This document shows, piece after piece, positions 7,515 through 15,141 of a DNA stretch of 52,371 bases. The stretch's first letter is position 1, and each line of letters opens with the position of its first letter. The stretch is from JAGLQA01 sp023135565 (lineage in GTDB: Bacteria; Acidobacteriota; Aminicenantia; UBA2199). Both the position numbers and the translations under genes were made by a program. The notes beneath the pieces were generated by a model. That model had not been told where the DNA came from, ran no database searches, and saw nothing but the letters and a program-made list of their open reading frames with translations. The stretch lies in NCBI GenBank assembly GCA_030639305.1, contig DAOWCY010000019.1:1-52371 (forward strand), in the 5' to 3' direction.

Positions 7515-8552
7515 ATGTATATACTTGGAATAGAATCTTCTTGTGATGAAACGGCTGTGGCCGTTGTCGAAAGGGGGGAAAAGAACGCCGTAATTTGCGA
7601 ACAGGTAAAATCGCAAATCCCTCTTCATGCTAAATATGGCGGCGTAGTGCCGGAGATTGCTTCGCGAAACCATTATGAAGTAATCGACTACCTGACCGCC
7701 GAAGCCTTGAAAGAAGCGAACCTGACCTGCGACGACATCGACTTGATTGCCCTGACCCGGGGACCCGGGCTGATCGGTTCTTTGTTAGTGGGGCTTTCTT
7801 TCGGCAAAGGGCTGGCCCTTGCTCAAGGCATTCCCCTGGTCGGGGTAGATCACATCTACGCTCATATCGAGTCGGCTTTTATCGACAATCCCGGCATAGA
7901 ATATCCCCTGCTGGCGTTAGTGGTTTCCGGCGGCCACACCACTCTTTTTTACCAGGAATCGAAATTTGAAGCAAAAGTCCTCGCCAAAACCAGGGACGAC
8001 GCCGTAGGCGAAATCATGGACAAAATCGCCAAATTTTTCGGCTTAGGCTACCCGGGCGGGCCTGTGCTCGACAAAATATACAAAGATGGCGACAGCAAAA
8101 AATTCCAATTCACCCGCCCGCGCATGAGCGACGGTTCCGCGGATTTCTCTTTTTCCGGGTATAAGACCGCGGTGATCAGGCACCCGCAAAGTAAAGACAT
8201 CAAAACCGGCAGCCAGGTTTTCAAAGACCTGATCTCCTCTTTTTTGCACTCGGCGGTAGACTATTTGTTGAGCAAAACCGCTGCCGCTTCCGAAGAGCTG
8301 CCTGTAAAGTCGGTGATCGTGTCCGGGGGCGTCAGCCGGAACACCCTGCTGCGCAAAAAGTTCCGGGACTATTTTTCCGGGCACGACATAAAACTCTATT
8401 TACCTTCTCCCCGGCATTGTACGGATAATGCCGCCATGGTGGCCTGGTTAGGTTACGAAAAGTACATAAAACTTCCCGAAAACAATTACGCCGATTTTTA
8501 TTTAAACGCTTACTCTCGCGCTACATTCCGGGAGAAATCCAAACATAAGTAG
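7515..8552 (+). CDS. tsaD: tRNA threonylcarbamoyladenosine transferase subunit TsaD
   Basis: 345 residues, standard length. Catalytic ASKHA-fold subunit that transfers threonylcarbamoyl to A37 of ANN-decoding tRNAs, together with TsaB/TsaE. Visible: ATP-binding N-terminus MYILGIESSCDETAVAVV, the VVPEIASRNH segment, metal ligands H113 and H117 in VDHIYAHIES, SGGHTTL, and the C-terminal VIVSGGVSRNTLLR and CTDNAAMVA motifs. No TsaB or TsaE gene is adjacent. Transcribed from its own promoter. Confidence 0.97.
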   Translation: MYILGIESSCDETAVAVVERGEKNAVICEQVKSQIPLHAKYGGVVPEIASRNHYEVIDYLTAEALKEANLTCDDIDLIALTRGPGLIGSLLVGLSFGKGLALAQGIPLVGVDHIYAHIESAFIDNPGIEYPLLALVVSGGHTTLFYQESKFEAKVLAKTRDDAVGEIMDKIAKFFGLGYPGGPVLDKIYKDGDSKKFQFTRPRMSDGSADFSFSGYKTAVIRHPQSKDIKTGSQVFKDLISSFLHSAVDYLLSKTAAASEELPVKSVIVSGGVSRNTLLRKKFRDYFSGHDIKLYLPSPRHCTDNAAMVAWLGYEKYIKLPENNYADFYLNAYSRATFREKSKHK

Positions 8553-8803
8553 CCTTTCATAATCTCCGTGAACACCTAATAATAAAGGCTTCCCAGCAAA
8601 AAAAAACCCCTCGATTTCATCCATCCCGAAAAAAAAAGGACCCGGAAGACCTATAAGCCTTTTTCAAAACATACAACTTTAGTTGTACGCGCAAATAAGG
8701 TCGTACTACCAAAAATAGAACCAAAGACCTATTGAATTTTTTTTTTTTTAGTACAAAATGTAGTATTAAAAGAATCTAAAAATAAAAAGAGGAGGTCTTT
8801 AAA

Positions 8804-10513
8804 ATGAAAAGATTCAGTTTAATAGTTGTATTTTTTGTACTGGTATGTTTCGTCGCCTTCGGAGCGAACGCCAATAAAGCTGGCCTTGTTTCCGCATCTA
8901 CCGATGAAACCGTGATAAAATTCGAGATCGGTTCCTATGATCTCAAAGACGTTAACACTCCGCAGGGAGCGGCAAAAATATTGGTAGTTCCCCAGGGAGC
9001 CAAGATATTACTAAAAGGCGCCCCTGAGTTGTCGAAATTAACCGCTGCCGTAGCTATCCCGGATCGAGCCAAAATGAGAGCAGACGTCATCGACGCTTCT
9101 TTTGTCGAGATTACCGGCGTAGACATTGCTCCTTCGAAAGGCGTTTTGACCAGGGATATTAATCCTGACAGCGTGCCTTACGAGTATGGTTCCGAGTACA
9201 GTCGCGATGCTTTTTATCCCGGCAACCTAACAGAGCTAAGCAAACCTTATATCGCCAGGGACCTGAGAGGGCAAACCCTCAGCGTGAATCCTTTCCAGTA
9301 TAACCCGGTAACCAAAGTACTGCGGGTGTATACGGAAATTACGGTAAAAGTATCCAACACCGGCCAGAAAGGCGAAAACATCCTGGTTAGGGACAACAAA
9401 CCCGCCGCCTACCATCCTGAATTCGAAAGCATTTATTCCCGGCATTTCATCAATTTCACAGCGGACGCAGCCCTGAGTTACACCCCGATCAACGACCCCA
9501 TAGGCAATTACCTGATCGTTTGCTATACGGATTTTATGGACGAAATGGCTTCTTTTGTCACCTGGAAAGAGAGCATCGGTTATACCGTAGACTTAGTGAA
9601 CTATTCCACCATCGGCAGTTCCTCCGCCTTAAAGACTTATGTTGCCAACTACTACAACACCAACGGTTTGACCTACTTACTGCTGATAGGCGACTCCGCC
9701 CAGATCCCCTCTGTTAAGATTAGAAACTACTATGCAGACAACAGTTACGGTTTAATCGTCGGAGCCGACCCATACCAGGATATTTTCATAGGCCGCTTCT
9801 CCGCCGGAACCGGCGCCCAGGTTACCACCCAGGTAGACCGCACCATCCATTATGAACAGGATGTGCTTTCCAGCGCCGCATTTTTCAGCAATTCCATCGG
9901 CATGGGTTCATCCGAAGGCACCGGTGATGACGATGAATACGATTATGAGCACATCGACAATATCGGCACCGATTTAACCGGCTATGGTTATTCTTACACA
10001 GGCTGCCACGAGGCCAACGGCAGTCCTGCCATGATGAGCAGCTTGATCAACGCCGGCGCAGGCGTTATCTTCTACTGCGGTCACGGTTGGTTAGACGGCT
10101 GGTATACTTCGACCTGGCAGTACAGCAGCACCGAAGTCAATGCCCTTACCAACGAATATGAACTGCCTTTTGTTATCTCCGTAGCCTGTGTGGTCGGTGA
10201 TTTCATAGGCAACACCTGTTATTCGGAAGTATGGCAGTGGGCCACCAACAACGGTAATCCCACCGGCGCTATCGTTAATGCCGGCGCTACCATCAACCAG
10301 TCCTGGTTCTCTCCCATGTGTGCCGAGGACGAAATGGCCGACATCCTGGTAGCCGGAACCAAACGTACCTTTGGCGGTATGTTCGTGAACGGCATGTTCC
10401 AGATGATCGACGAATATGACCGGGACGGTGAAAAAATGGCCATTACCTGGACCTGTTTCGGTGATCCTTCGCTGCAACTGCGCACACCCGGAACACCTAA
10501 CGGGCCGCAATAA
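8804..10513 (+). CDS. Secreted gingipain-type cysteine peptidase (C25 family)
   Basis: 569 residues. Signal peptide (about 1-24, SLIVVFFVLVCFVAFGANAN), a pro-region with the C25 propeptide pattern (KPYIARDLRGQTLSVNPFQY, then VLRVYTEITVKV), then the catalytic domain from about 225 (YLIVCYTDFMDEMASFVTWK, YLLLIGDSAQIPS, DIFIGRFSA). The catalytic dyad fits H427 in FYCGHGW and C462 in SVACVVGDF. It ends soon after GDPSLQLR, so it lacks the Ig-like and C-terminal sorting domains of Porphyromonas gingipains. AGAGGAGG precedes the ATG; a hairpin terminator follows. The 250-bp upstream region is AT-rich, without a promoter I would defend. Confidence 0.88.
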   Translation: MKRFSLIVVFFVLVCFVAFGANANKAGLVSASTDETVIKFEIGSYDLKDVNTPQGAAKILVVPQGAKILLKGAPELSKLTAAVAIPDRAKMRADVIDASFVEITGVDIAPSKGVLTRDINPDSVPYEYGSEYSRDAFYPGNLTELSKPYIARDLRGQTLSVNPFQYNPVTKVLRVYTEITVKVSNTGQKGENILVRDNKPAAYHPEFESIYSRHFINFTADAALSYTPINDPIGNYLIVCYTDFMDEMASFVTWKESIGYTVDLVNYSTIGSSSALKTYVANYYNTNGLTYLLLIGDSAQIPSVKIRNYYADNSYGLIVGADPYQDIFIGRFSAGTGAQVTTQVDRTIHYEQDVLSSAAFFSNSIGMGSSEGTGDDDEYDYEHIDNIGTDLTGYGYSYTGCHEANGSPAMMSSLINAGAGVIFYCGHGWLDGWYTSTWQYSSTEVNALTNEYELPFVISVACVVGDFIGNTCYSEVWQWATNNGNPTGAIVNAGATINQSWFSPMCAEDEMADILVAGTKRTFGGMFVNGMFQMIDEYDRDGEKMAITWTCFGDPSLQLRTPGTPNGPQ

Positions 10514-10540
10514 GTTGAAATATTGAGTATCCAGCAAAAG

Positions 10541-10575
10541 GGGCGTCCGATTTTTTCGGGCGCCCTTCTTCTTTC
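10541..10575 (+). terminator. Rho-independent terminator after the C25 peptidase
   Basis: Ten-base stem gggcgtccga / tcgggcgccc around a T-rich loop, followed by ttcttcttt, 27 bp after the stop codon. Confidence 0.8.
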
Positions 10576-10610
10576 CGGGGGGAGAGAGGGAAAACAATTA
10601 TTTTAGAATT

Positions 10611-10763
10611 TCAACCGGGCTTCTTGTCTTTCTTGCGCATCATGGCAGTCTGAAAGTAAAGCTCCTTTACCGCATCCTTACCGACGCTTTTGAGATTGTG
10701 ATATTCCTTCCCTTCTCTCTTCTTGCAAAACTCATAAAGTGCGATCTTTTCATTTATAGTCAT
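10611..10763 (-). CDS. Small uncharacterised 50-residue basic protein
   Basis: Minus-strand frame from ATG at 10763 to TGA at 10611. It begins MTINEKIALYEFCKKREGKE and is Lys-rich (ends RKKDKKPG), with a Tyr/Phe-containing helix in the middle. A strong Shine-Dalgarno (AAGGAGCTTGTTATG) argues that it is real. I do not recognise the family. It lies alone between the C25 peptidase terminator and a gene-free stretch. Confidence 0.55.
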   Translation of the reverse strand: MTINEKIALYEFCKKREGKEYHNLKSVGKDAVKELYFQTAMMRKKDKKPG

Positions 10764-11293
10764 AACAAGCTCCTTAAAGGTATATAATTAGCAATTTCTT
10801 TGCCAATTGCCTGCACAAAAGAAATTCCCACCACACGCATAAGTGTAAACGCTGATATATCAGGCATTCCGGCAGTCGGGACCGATAAAAAAACTCTCTT
10901 CCTTTGTAAAATAGATATTCCAGTGGGGGTGCGAATTTCGTTGCTCTCAGCAGTGTACGTCAACCAAAGGTTACACCCTTTCTGTGGGTATTACCAGCCT
11001 GTCCCTGTTTTAACCGCTTCCGGGGAAATAGGCGTAAAATATTGATATACCGGGCGTTTCAAAGATAAGGCCCGGCCGCTGTGTACCGGGCGCTCATCTC
11101 TTTTTGGTCTTTTTTTTCCTGCATCTTCGGTAGAAATATGAAGAAGTATGAGACAATTTTTGCACAAACGGACGGCAGGCCCATTCCCCGGTTCAAAAGT
11201 AAGCCCTTTCACCCGGCAAGTAAATTTTTTTGTGGAGAAAGGGAACTTTTCCTGGTAGTCATCCGTTTTAAATGATATGATTAAAGACAAAAT
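10764..11293. other. 530-bp stretch without a supportable gene
   Basis: Contains the 5' region of the 50-residue gene and of the following sigma gene. Open frames exist on both strands (10760-10963 minus, 10800-11045 plus), but neither has a Shine-Dalgarno or a recognisable motif. They overlap each other, and could be remnants of a decayed gene. A short hairpin-forming segment (ggcccggccgctgtgtaccg, near 11068) resembles part of a family A closing hairpin. No RNA gene is evident. Confidence 0.4.
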
Positions 11294-11857
11294 ATGGACA
11301 TAAACGAAATAATAGTAAGACTAAAACAAAAAGACAGCGAGGCCTGGAATAAAATGATAGAACGATACTCTAAGAAAGTTTTCAACTTTGCCTTGAACTT
11401 TGCGGGCAACCGCGAAGACGCTTCGGATATCACCCAGGATATCTTCCTCAAAGTCTATAATAATATCGACAAATTCAAAGAAGACGGCAACTTCGATTCC
11501 TGGCTCTCGAGACTCTCTAAAAACTACTGCATCGATTTTTGGCGCAAGAATAAACGCAGCAAAGACAAACTCGAGTTAGATGAAAATGTCCGCACCCCGG
11601 CGGTCCACGATGAGCAGCAGTCCCCGGAAGATTCGCTTATCAAGGAAAACGAGATCAAGTACTTGAGGGGGAAATTACTCCTGCTGACCCCGGACTTAAG
11701 AACATTGATTATCATGCGGGACATCCAGGATTATTCTTACCGGGAAATCGCCGACAATTTAGAGATTCCCTTAGGAACCGCTAAATCGAGAATTAATAGG
11801 GCCAGGGCAAAGCTGGCAAAGATAGTTTTAAACGAAAGTAAATTAAAAGGTAAATAA
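11294..11857 (+). CDS. ECF RNA polymerase sigma factor (RpoE-like)
   Basis: 187 residues, typical ECF length. Region 2: KVFNFALNFAGNREDASDIT followed by QDIFLKVYNNI. Region 4: LTPDLRTLIIMRDIQDYSYR followed by EIADNLEIPLGTAKSRINRA. First gene of a five-gene operon with a zinc anti-sigma factor directly downstream, so it should be released by an envelope or redox signal. Confidence 0.92.
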   Translation: MDINEIIVRLKQKDSEAWNKMIERYSKKVFNFALNFAGNREDASDITQDIFLKVYNNIDKFKEDGNFDSWLSRLSKNYCIDFWRKNKRSKDKLELDENVRTPAVHDEQQSPEDSLIKENEIKYLRGKLLLLTPDLRTLIIMRDIQDYSYREIADNLEIPLGTAKSRINRARAKLAKIVLNESKLKGK

Positions 11858-11858
11858 A

Positions 11859-12371
11859 ATGGAATGTAAAAAAGTAGAAGATTTATTGTCCGCTTACATA
11901 GAAAACGATCTCCCTAAAGAAGTTCGTAAAGAAATTACCCAACACTTAGAACACTGCCGGAACTGCAAGCTGCTGAAGGAGGAAATGGAAGAGCTTATCT
12001 ATCGATTCCCGGCGCTGGAAGAAGACGTGCCCTTCTTTCTTAAGAACAGGCTATTGTATATCCCGGAATCACAGGAAGAAGAAGAGGAAATTAAAAATCA
12101 GTATTTGAAATGGGTGGCTGCCGTGATCGGCACCATCGTTTTGTTTCTCAATATTTTTTATTTTACCGATATTTATCCGCCTGCCAACCGGGCGCTGCAT
12201 GCGGTGGTATCCCAGGTCGAGATCATGGTCGTGGAAACAGGGGCTTTCTTCGAAAAGGTAAAAGAATCGGGAGACCGTTTCATCTATGCCTCTACCCCGA
12301 AAAAAGCAGACGAAAAAAACAAAACCGGTAAGGACGACACTATGGAGAATAACGGAGGAAAAAATGGCTGA
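11859..12371 (+). CDS. Membrane anti-sigma factor with zinc-binding domain
   Basis: 170 residues. N-terminal zf-HC2/ZAS domain: MECKKVEDLLSAYIENDLPK and then HLEHCRNCK, giving the Hx3CxxC zinc motif. One transmembrane helix near residues 85-105 (YLKWVAAVIGTIVLFLNIFY). A periplasmic/extracytoplasmic tail without a recognised sensor domain follows. Begins 1 bp after the sigma stop and is expected to sequester that sigma factor at the membrane. Confidence 0.85.
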   Translation: MECKKVEDLLSAYIENDLPKEVRKEITQHLEHCRNCKLLKEEMEELIYRFPALEEDVPFFLKNRLLYIPESQEEEEEIKNQYLKWVAAVIGTIVLFLNIFYFTDIYPPANRALHAVVSQVEIMVVETGAFFEKVKESGDRFIYASTPKKADEKNKTGKDDTMENNGGKNG

Positions 12372-12819
12372 TAAAAGACAAGCAAAAAGCCCGGTAGGGG
12401 CGGCGATGCTTTCGATAATACCCGGGTTGGGTTTTTTCTATGTAGGCAATAAGCTGAAAGGAATCGCCCATGTCCTGGTGATGGCTTTCCTGATAGTGCT
12501 AATGGTTGAAGGCACCGGGAATGACCGGATTATTTTTTTAATTCTCATTACCGGGTTTTACATTTATCAAATATTCGACAGTTTCGATGAAGCCGGGAAG
12601 ACTAAGAAAGGTCTTATCGAAAACGGGACAAGTGTAGGTATTACTTTGTTCTGGTCGCTAACCATCGTGGCTATCGGCGTTCTTTTTCAACTTGCCAATC
12701 TCGATATTATTAAGCTGAGGTCTGTAGCGAAATTATGGCCCGTGGCTTTGATCGTTTTTGGAGCGAAGCATATTTACAACTATTATTTAACCACCAAAGA
12801 AGGAGGTGAACATGAGTAA
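12364..12819 (+). CDS. Polytopic membrane protein with LiaI/LiaF-like segment
   Basis: 151 residues from ATG at 12364, chosen for GGAGG 7 bp upstream; an upstream ATG in the same frame lies inside the anti-sigma gene. It begins with a TM2-like glycine-rich segment (MLSIIPGLGFFYVGNKLKGI) and has four hydrophobic stretches. The last (LRSVAKLWPVALIVFGAKHI) matches the LiaI/LiaF-type transmembrane region. Overlaps the anti-sigma gene by 8 bp. Likely part of the envelope-stress response run by the upstream sigma factor. Confidence 0.7.
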   Translation: MADKRQAKSPVGAAMLSIIPGLGFFYVGNKLKGIAHVLVMAFLIVLMVEGTGNDRIIFLILITGFYIYQIFDSFDEAGKTKKGLIENGTSVGITLFWSLTIVAIGVLFQLANLDIIKLRSVAKLWPVALIVFGAKHIYNYYLTTKEGGEHE

Positions 12820-13030
12820 AACGAAAGCAGAACCCTTAGTTTGGGGAATTATATTATTAGTGATCGGCGCTTTGTTTATGCTGGATAACTTAGGTGTGGA
12901 CATAGATATCTGGGATATTCTCGGCACTTATTGGCCCTTGATACTGGTTGCCATCGGGGTAAAAAATGTCTGGGTGCATATTCAAAACCGGGACAAACGG
13001 GAAAAACAGGAAATACAGGATGAACAATGA
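12812..13030 (+). CDS. Small LiaF-type transmembrane-domain protein
   Basis: 72 residues from ATG at 12812 (AGGAGGTGA just upstream). Two transmembrane helices in the DUF5668/LiaI-LiaF pattern: LVWGIILLVIGALFMLDNLG and ILGTYWPLILVAIGVKNVW, then a charged cytoplasmic tail. Overlaps the previous gene by 8 bp and the next by 4 bp (ATGA), so translation is probably coupled. Confidence 0.75.
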   Translation: MSKTKAEPLVWGIILLVIGALFMLDNLGVDIDIWDILGTYWPLILVAIGVKNVWVHIQNRDKREKQEIQDEQ

Positions 13031-14391
13031 AAAAAAGAGAGATATTTATCGTAATCGTCTTGATCACTTTTGGGATGATGTATAATCTTTATGACTCCGG
13101 TGAAGTGGATTTATTTTTCTTCGAGGAGTGTTCCATAAACCCCAAAAGGTTGTTGGATAAGGATCACCCGGTTCTTTTTCCCGGTGAGGAAACCCGCTCT
13201 GCGGACGTTAAGTACATCGATATCGACAACGCCGCCGGTGAGATTATAGTAAAGAAGTCCGCGGACAGTACTGTTGTAATCAAACCGTTTATCCGGGTGT
13301 ACCATAAGGATAAAGAAAAAGCGGAGAAAATCCGCCGTAAGATAAACATTCGCACCGCTGAGGTCGATGGCCGGGTGGAAATCGCCGTAGAACCGAAGCG
13401 GAAGTTTCCCTACAAAAGAGTTAGGGTGCGCTTCGAGCTGGCTGTTCCCGGGGACGTAGAGTTGAAGTTTTATAATAGTTACGGTGATATAGAGATCACA
13501 GGTATCGGCGGCGGGAATATTACCTTAAATGAGCGGCACGGCGACGTGCTGGTCAAAGATGTGGCCGCGCCTTTAGATATTCACAGCCGGCACGGGCAGG
13601 TGTCTCTTGCTAATATTGCCGCCCCTGTAGACCTTTACGCCCAGCATGGCAAAACGGTAATCAGGGATATCGACTCGTTAAAATTAAACATTGCTCATTC
13701 TAAAGTGTCTATCGCCGGTGTGAAGAATGAATGCGATATTAATTATGCCGCCCATTGTACTTTAGAGGTAGAGGACAGCGGCAGGCTGAACATCGAAGGC
13801 AGGCATACCGACATCAAGCTGGAAAACATAAGAGACGGCGTCAGTATCGAAGACAGTCACAGCCGGGTGAATATGAAAGCGATCAGCGGTGATGTCAAAA
13901 TAAAGACCAGGAACTGCCGGATCAGGTTATCTGATGTATTGTCCGATAATCTCATTATCAAGAACAGTCACGGCAGTGTGGACATCGAAGATATATCCGG
14001 TAAGGACTTAGATATAGCTGTCGGCAATGGGGATTTAGACATCAGGTTTATCAAAGTAGAGGGCCGCATAAACATCAGGAACCGCCATTCCGACATCGAC
14101 CTGACTTATCCTGAAACCGTGACCCCGGCTTTTAATATTTCCGCCAAGTATGGTAAGATGATAAACCGGACGGAAGCGGATTTGAGTATTTTGAAGGAGA
14201 AGCATAAGCTTTCGGTCAGCAGCGCCGAAGGCAAGCCGGAGATTATTATCAACACTACCTATGGGGACATCATGCTGCGGAATTTCACCCCGCAGAAAAA
14301 AGAGATAAAAGTGGAACCCGAGGAGTTCCAGCCGACTAAGTCAGCGGAGCCGGAGAAAGAAGTCAAAGAAGAAAAAGAACCGGGAAAATAA
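13027..14391 (+). CDS. DUF4097-type beta-helix protein, membrane anchored
   Basis: 454 residues. Signal-anchor at the N-terminus (EIFIVIVLITFGMMYNLY). From about 60 to 425 there is a long run of short beta-strand repeats of the type GD(V/I)..K...G...V.., with many histidine/glycine turns (NERHGDVLVKD, HSRHGQVSL, YAQHGKTVI, EDSHSRVNM). This is the DUF4097 right-handed beta-helix fold. A Lys/Glu/Pro-rich tail follows. With the LiaF-like proteins and sigma/anti-sigma pair, it forms a plausible envelope-stress regulon whose output is the beta-helix protein. Confidence 0.8.
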   Translation: MKKREIFIVIVLITFGMMYNLYDSGEVDLFFFEECSINPKRLLDKDHPVLFPGEETRSADVKYIDIDNAAGEIIVKKSADSTVVIKPFIRVYHKDKEKAEKIRRKINIRTAEVDGRVEIAVEPKRKFPYKRVRVRFELAVPGDVELKFYNSYGDIEITGIGGGNITLNERHGDVLVKDVAAPLDIHSRHGQVSLANIAAPVDLYAQHGKTVIRDIDSLKLNIAHSKVSIAGVKNECDINYAAHCTLEVEDSGRLNIEGRHTDIKLENIRDGVSIEDSHSRVNMKAISGDVKIKTRNCRIRLSDVLSDNLIIKNSHGSVDIEDISGKDLDIAVGNGDLDIRFIKVEGRINIRNRHSDIDLTYPETVTPAFNISAKYGKMINRTEADLSILKEKHKLSVSSAEGKPEIIINTTYGDIMLRNFTPQKKEIKVEPEEFQPTKSAEPEKEVKEEKEPGK

Positions 14392-14399
14392 GACCGGCA

Positions 14400-14469
14400 G
14401 GTAGCGCTTTTGATTTTAAATTATAAAAAGTTTTGATCAAACTTTTTCAAAAGTTTGGCCCCCGGCAGG
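14400..14469 (-). repeat. Family A repeat, partial, after the DUF4097 gene
   Basis: Reverse-oriented proximal half (linker, AT arm, start of GC hairpin). Followed to about 14535 by two further GC hairpins (cccacgtggtgtggg and neighbours). No gene in the 200 bp between the convergent flanking genes. Confidence 0.85.
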
Positions 14470-14595
14470 GAATCTATTTCTTTTTTGCCCCTCCCCACGT
14501 GGTGTGGGGCGGTGTAAAGCCCCACCGTCGCCGACAAAACATTAGCTATCGTAAAAAAAATAGAGAGTATTTTCTTCCTGATATTAGGTTACTGA

Positions 14596-14883
14596 TCATA
14601 AGTCTTCGGGTTTGAAATTCCTTTTGCCGTGAATGACAGTTAATATCTCAACCCCATTAGCCGAAACTTGATAAATTATCCTGTAAGAATAAACAAAAAT
14701 CTCCCTTATGTTAGATTCTCCGATTTCCGGTACCACTCTGCCAATTTCAGGGAAATCAATTAGCCCCATAGCCCTTGTTACGATGTTTTTTATCACTTTT
14801 TTTGCGGAAAACGTTGAATCCCGGGCGATATATTCATAGATTAGTTTTAAATCCTCACGGGAAGGAATAGACCAGGTTACCAT
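14596..14883 (-). CDS. ParE/RelE-type toxin
   Basis: 95 residues. The start VTWSIPSREDLKLIYEYIAR, the central FPEIGRVVPEIGESNIREIF and the end YRIIYQV...VEILTVIHGKRNF are characteristic of ParE (RelE superfamily). Target (gyrase versus ribosome) cannot be decided. It overlaps the antitoxin gene by 7 bp, as is normal for type II TA operons. Confidence 0.88.
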   Translation of the reverse strand: MVTWSIPSREDLKLIYEYIARDSTFSAKKVIKNIVTRAMGLIDFPEIGRVVPEIGESNIREIFVYSYRIIYQVSANGVEILTVIHGKRNFKPEDL

Positions 14884-15056
14884 GAATCTATTTCTTTTAA
14901 TAATTCCTCGGAGGAAACAACGTCACCTTTTTCTACAGCTTCCTGACCTTTCCTTACTTTGTCGATTACGTACAGGCGATACATCATGTCGTCGATTGTC
15001 GCTGTTTCAGGCAGCTTCGATATGGCATGTAAAGCTTCGTTTCTTAAGGTTTGCAT
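14877..15056 (-). CDS. Antitoxin of the ParE-type pair
   Basis: 59 residues from ATG at 15056. An AGAGG lies 8 bp upstream, and the promoter makes the upstream in-frame ATGs fall before or at the transcription start. Sequence has a short helical N-terminus (MQTLRNEALHAISKLPETAT) and an acidic C-terminal helix, EELLKEIDSW. It is of the small antitoxins that sit upstream of ParE and lacks an obvious DNA-binding domain. Confidence 0.75.
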   Translation of the reverse strand: MQTLRNEALHAISKLPETATIDDMMYRLYVIDKVRKGQEAVEKGDVVSSEELLKEIDSW

Positions 15057-15075
15057 TCTTTGTACCTCTTGCAAC

Positions 15076-15104
15076 ATTATAGTATTATTATACCTTTTTT
15101 TCAA
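15076..15104 (-). promoter_or_regulatory. Promoter for the ParE-type TA operon
   Basis: On the minus strand, TTGAAA (15104-15099), 17-bp spacer, TATAAT (15081-15076). Predicted +1 falls at the AGAGG Shine-Dalgarno, giving a very short leader. Confidence 0.65.
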
Positions 15105-15141
15105 CCTCAGGAGAAAAAAATGGGTAGATGCCCAGCGGCCA

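Noticed and set aside
10760..10963. 67-residue minus-strand ORF (and overlapping 10800-11045 plus)
   Set aside because: Overlapping frames on both strands, no Shine-Dalgarno, no recognised motif; may be a gene relic but cannot be supported.
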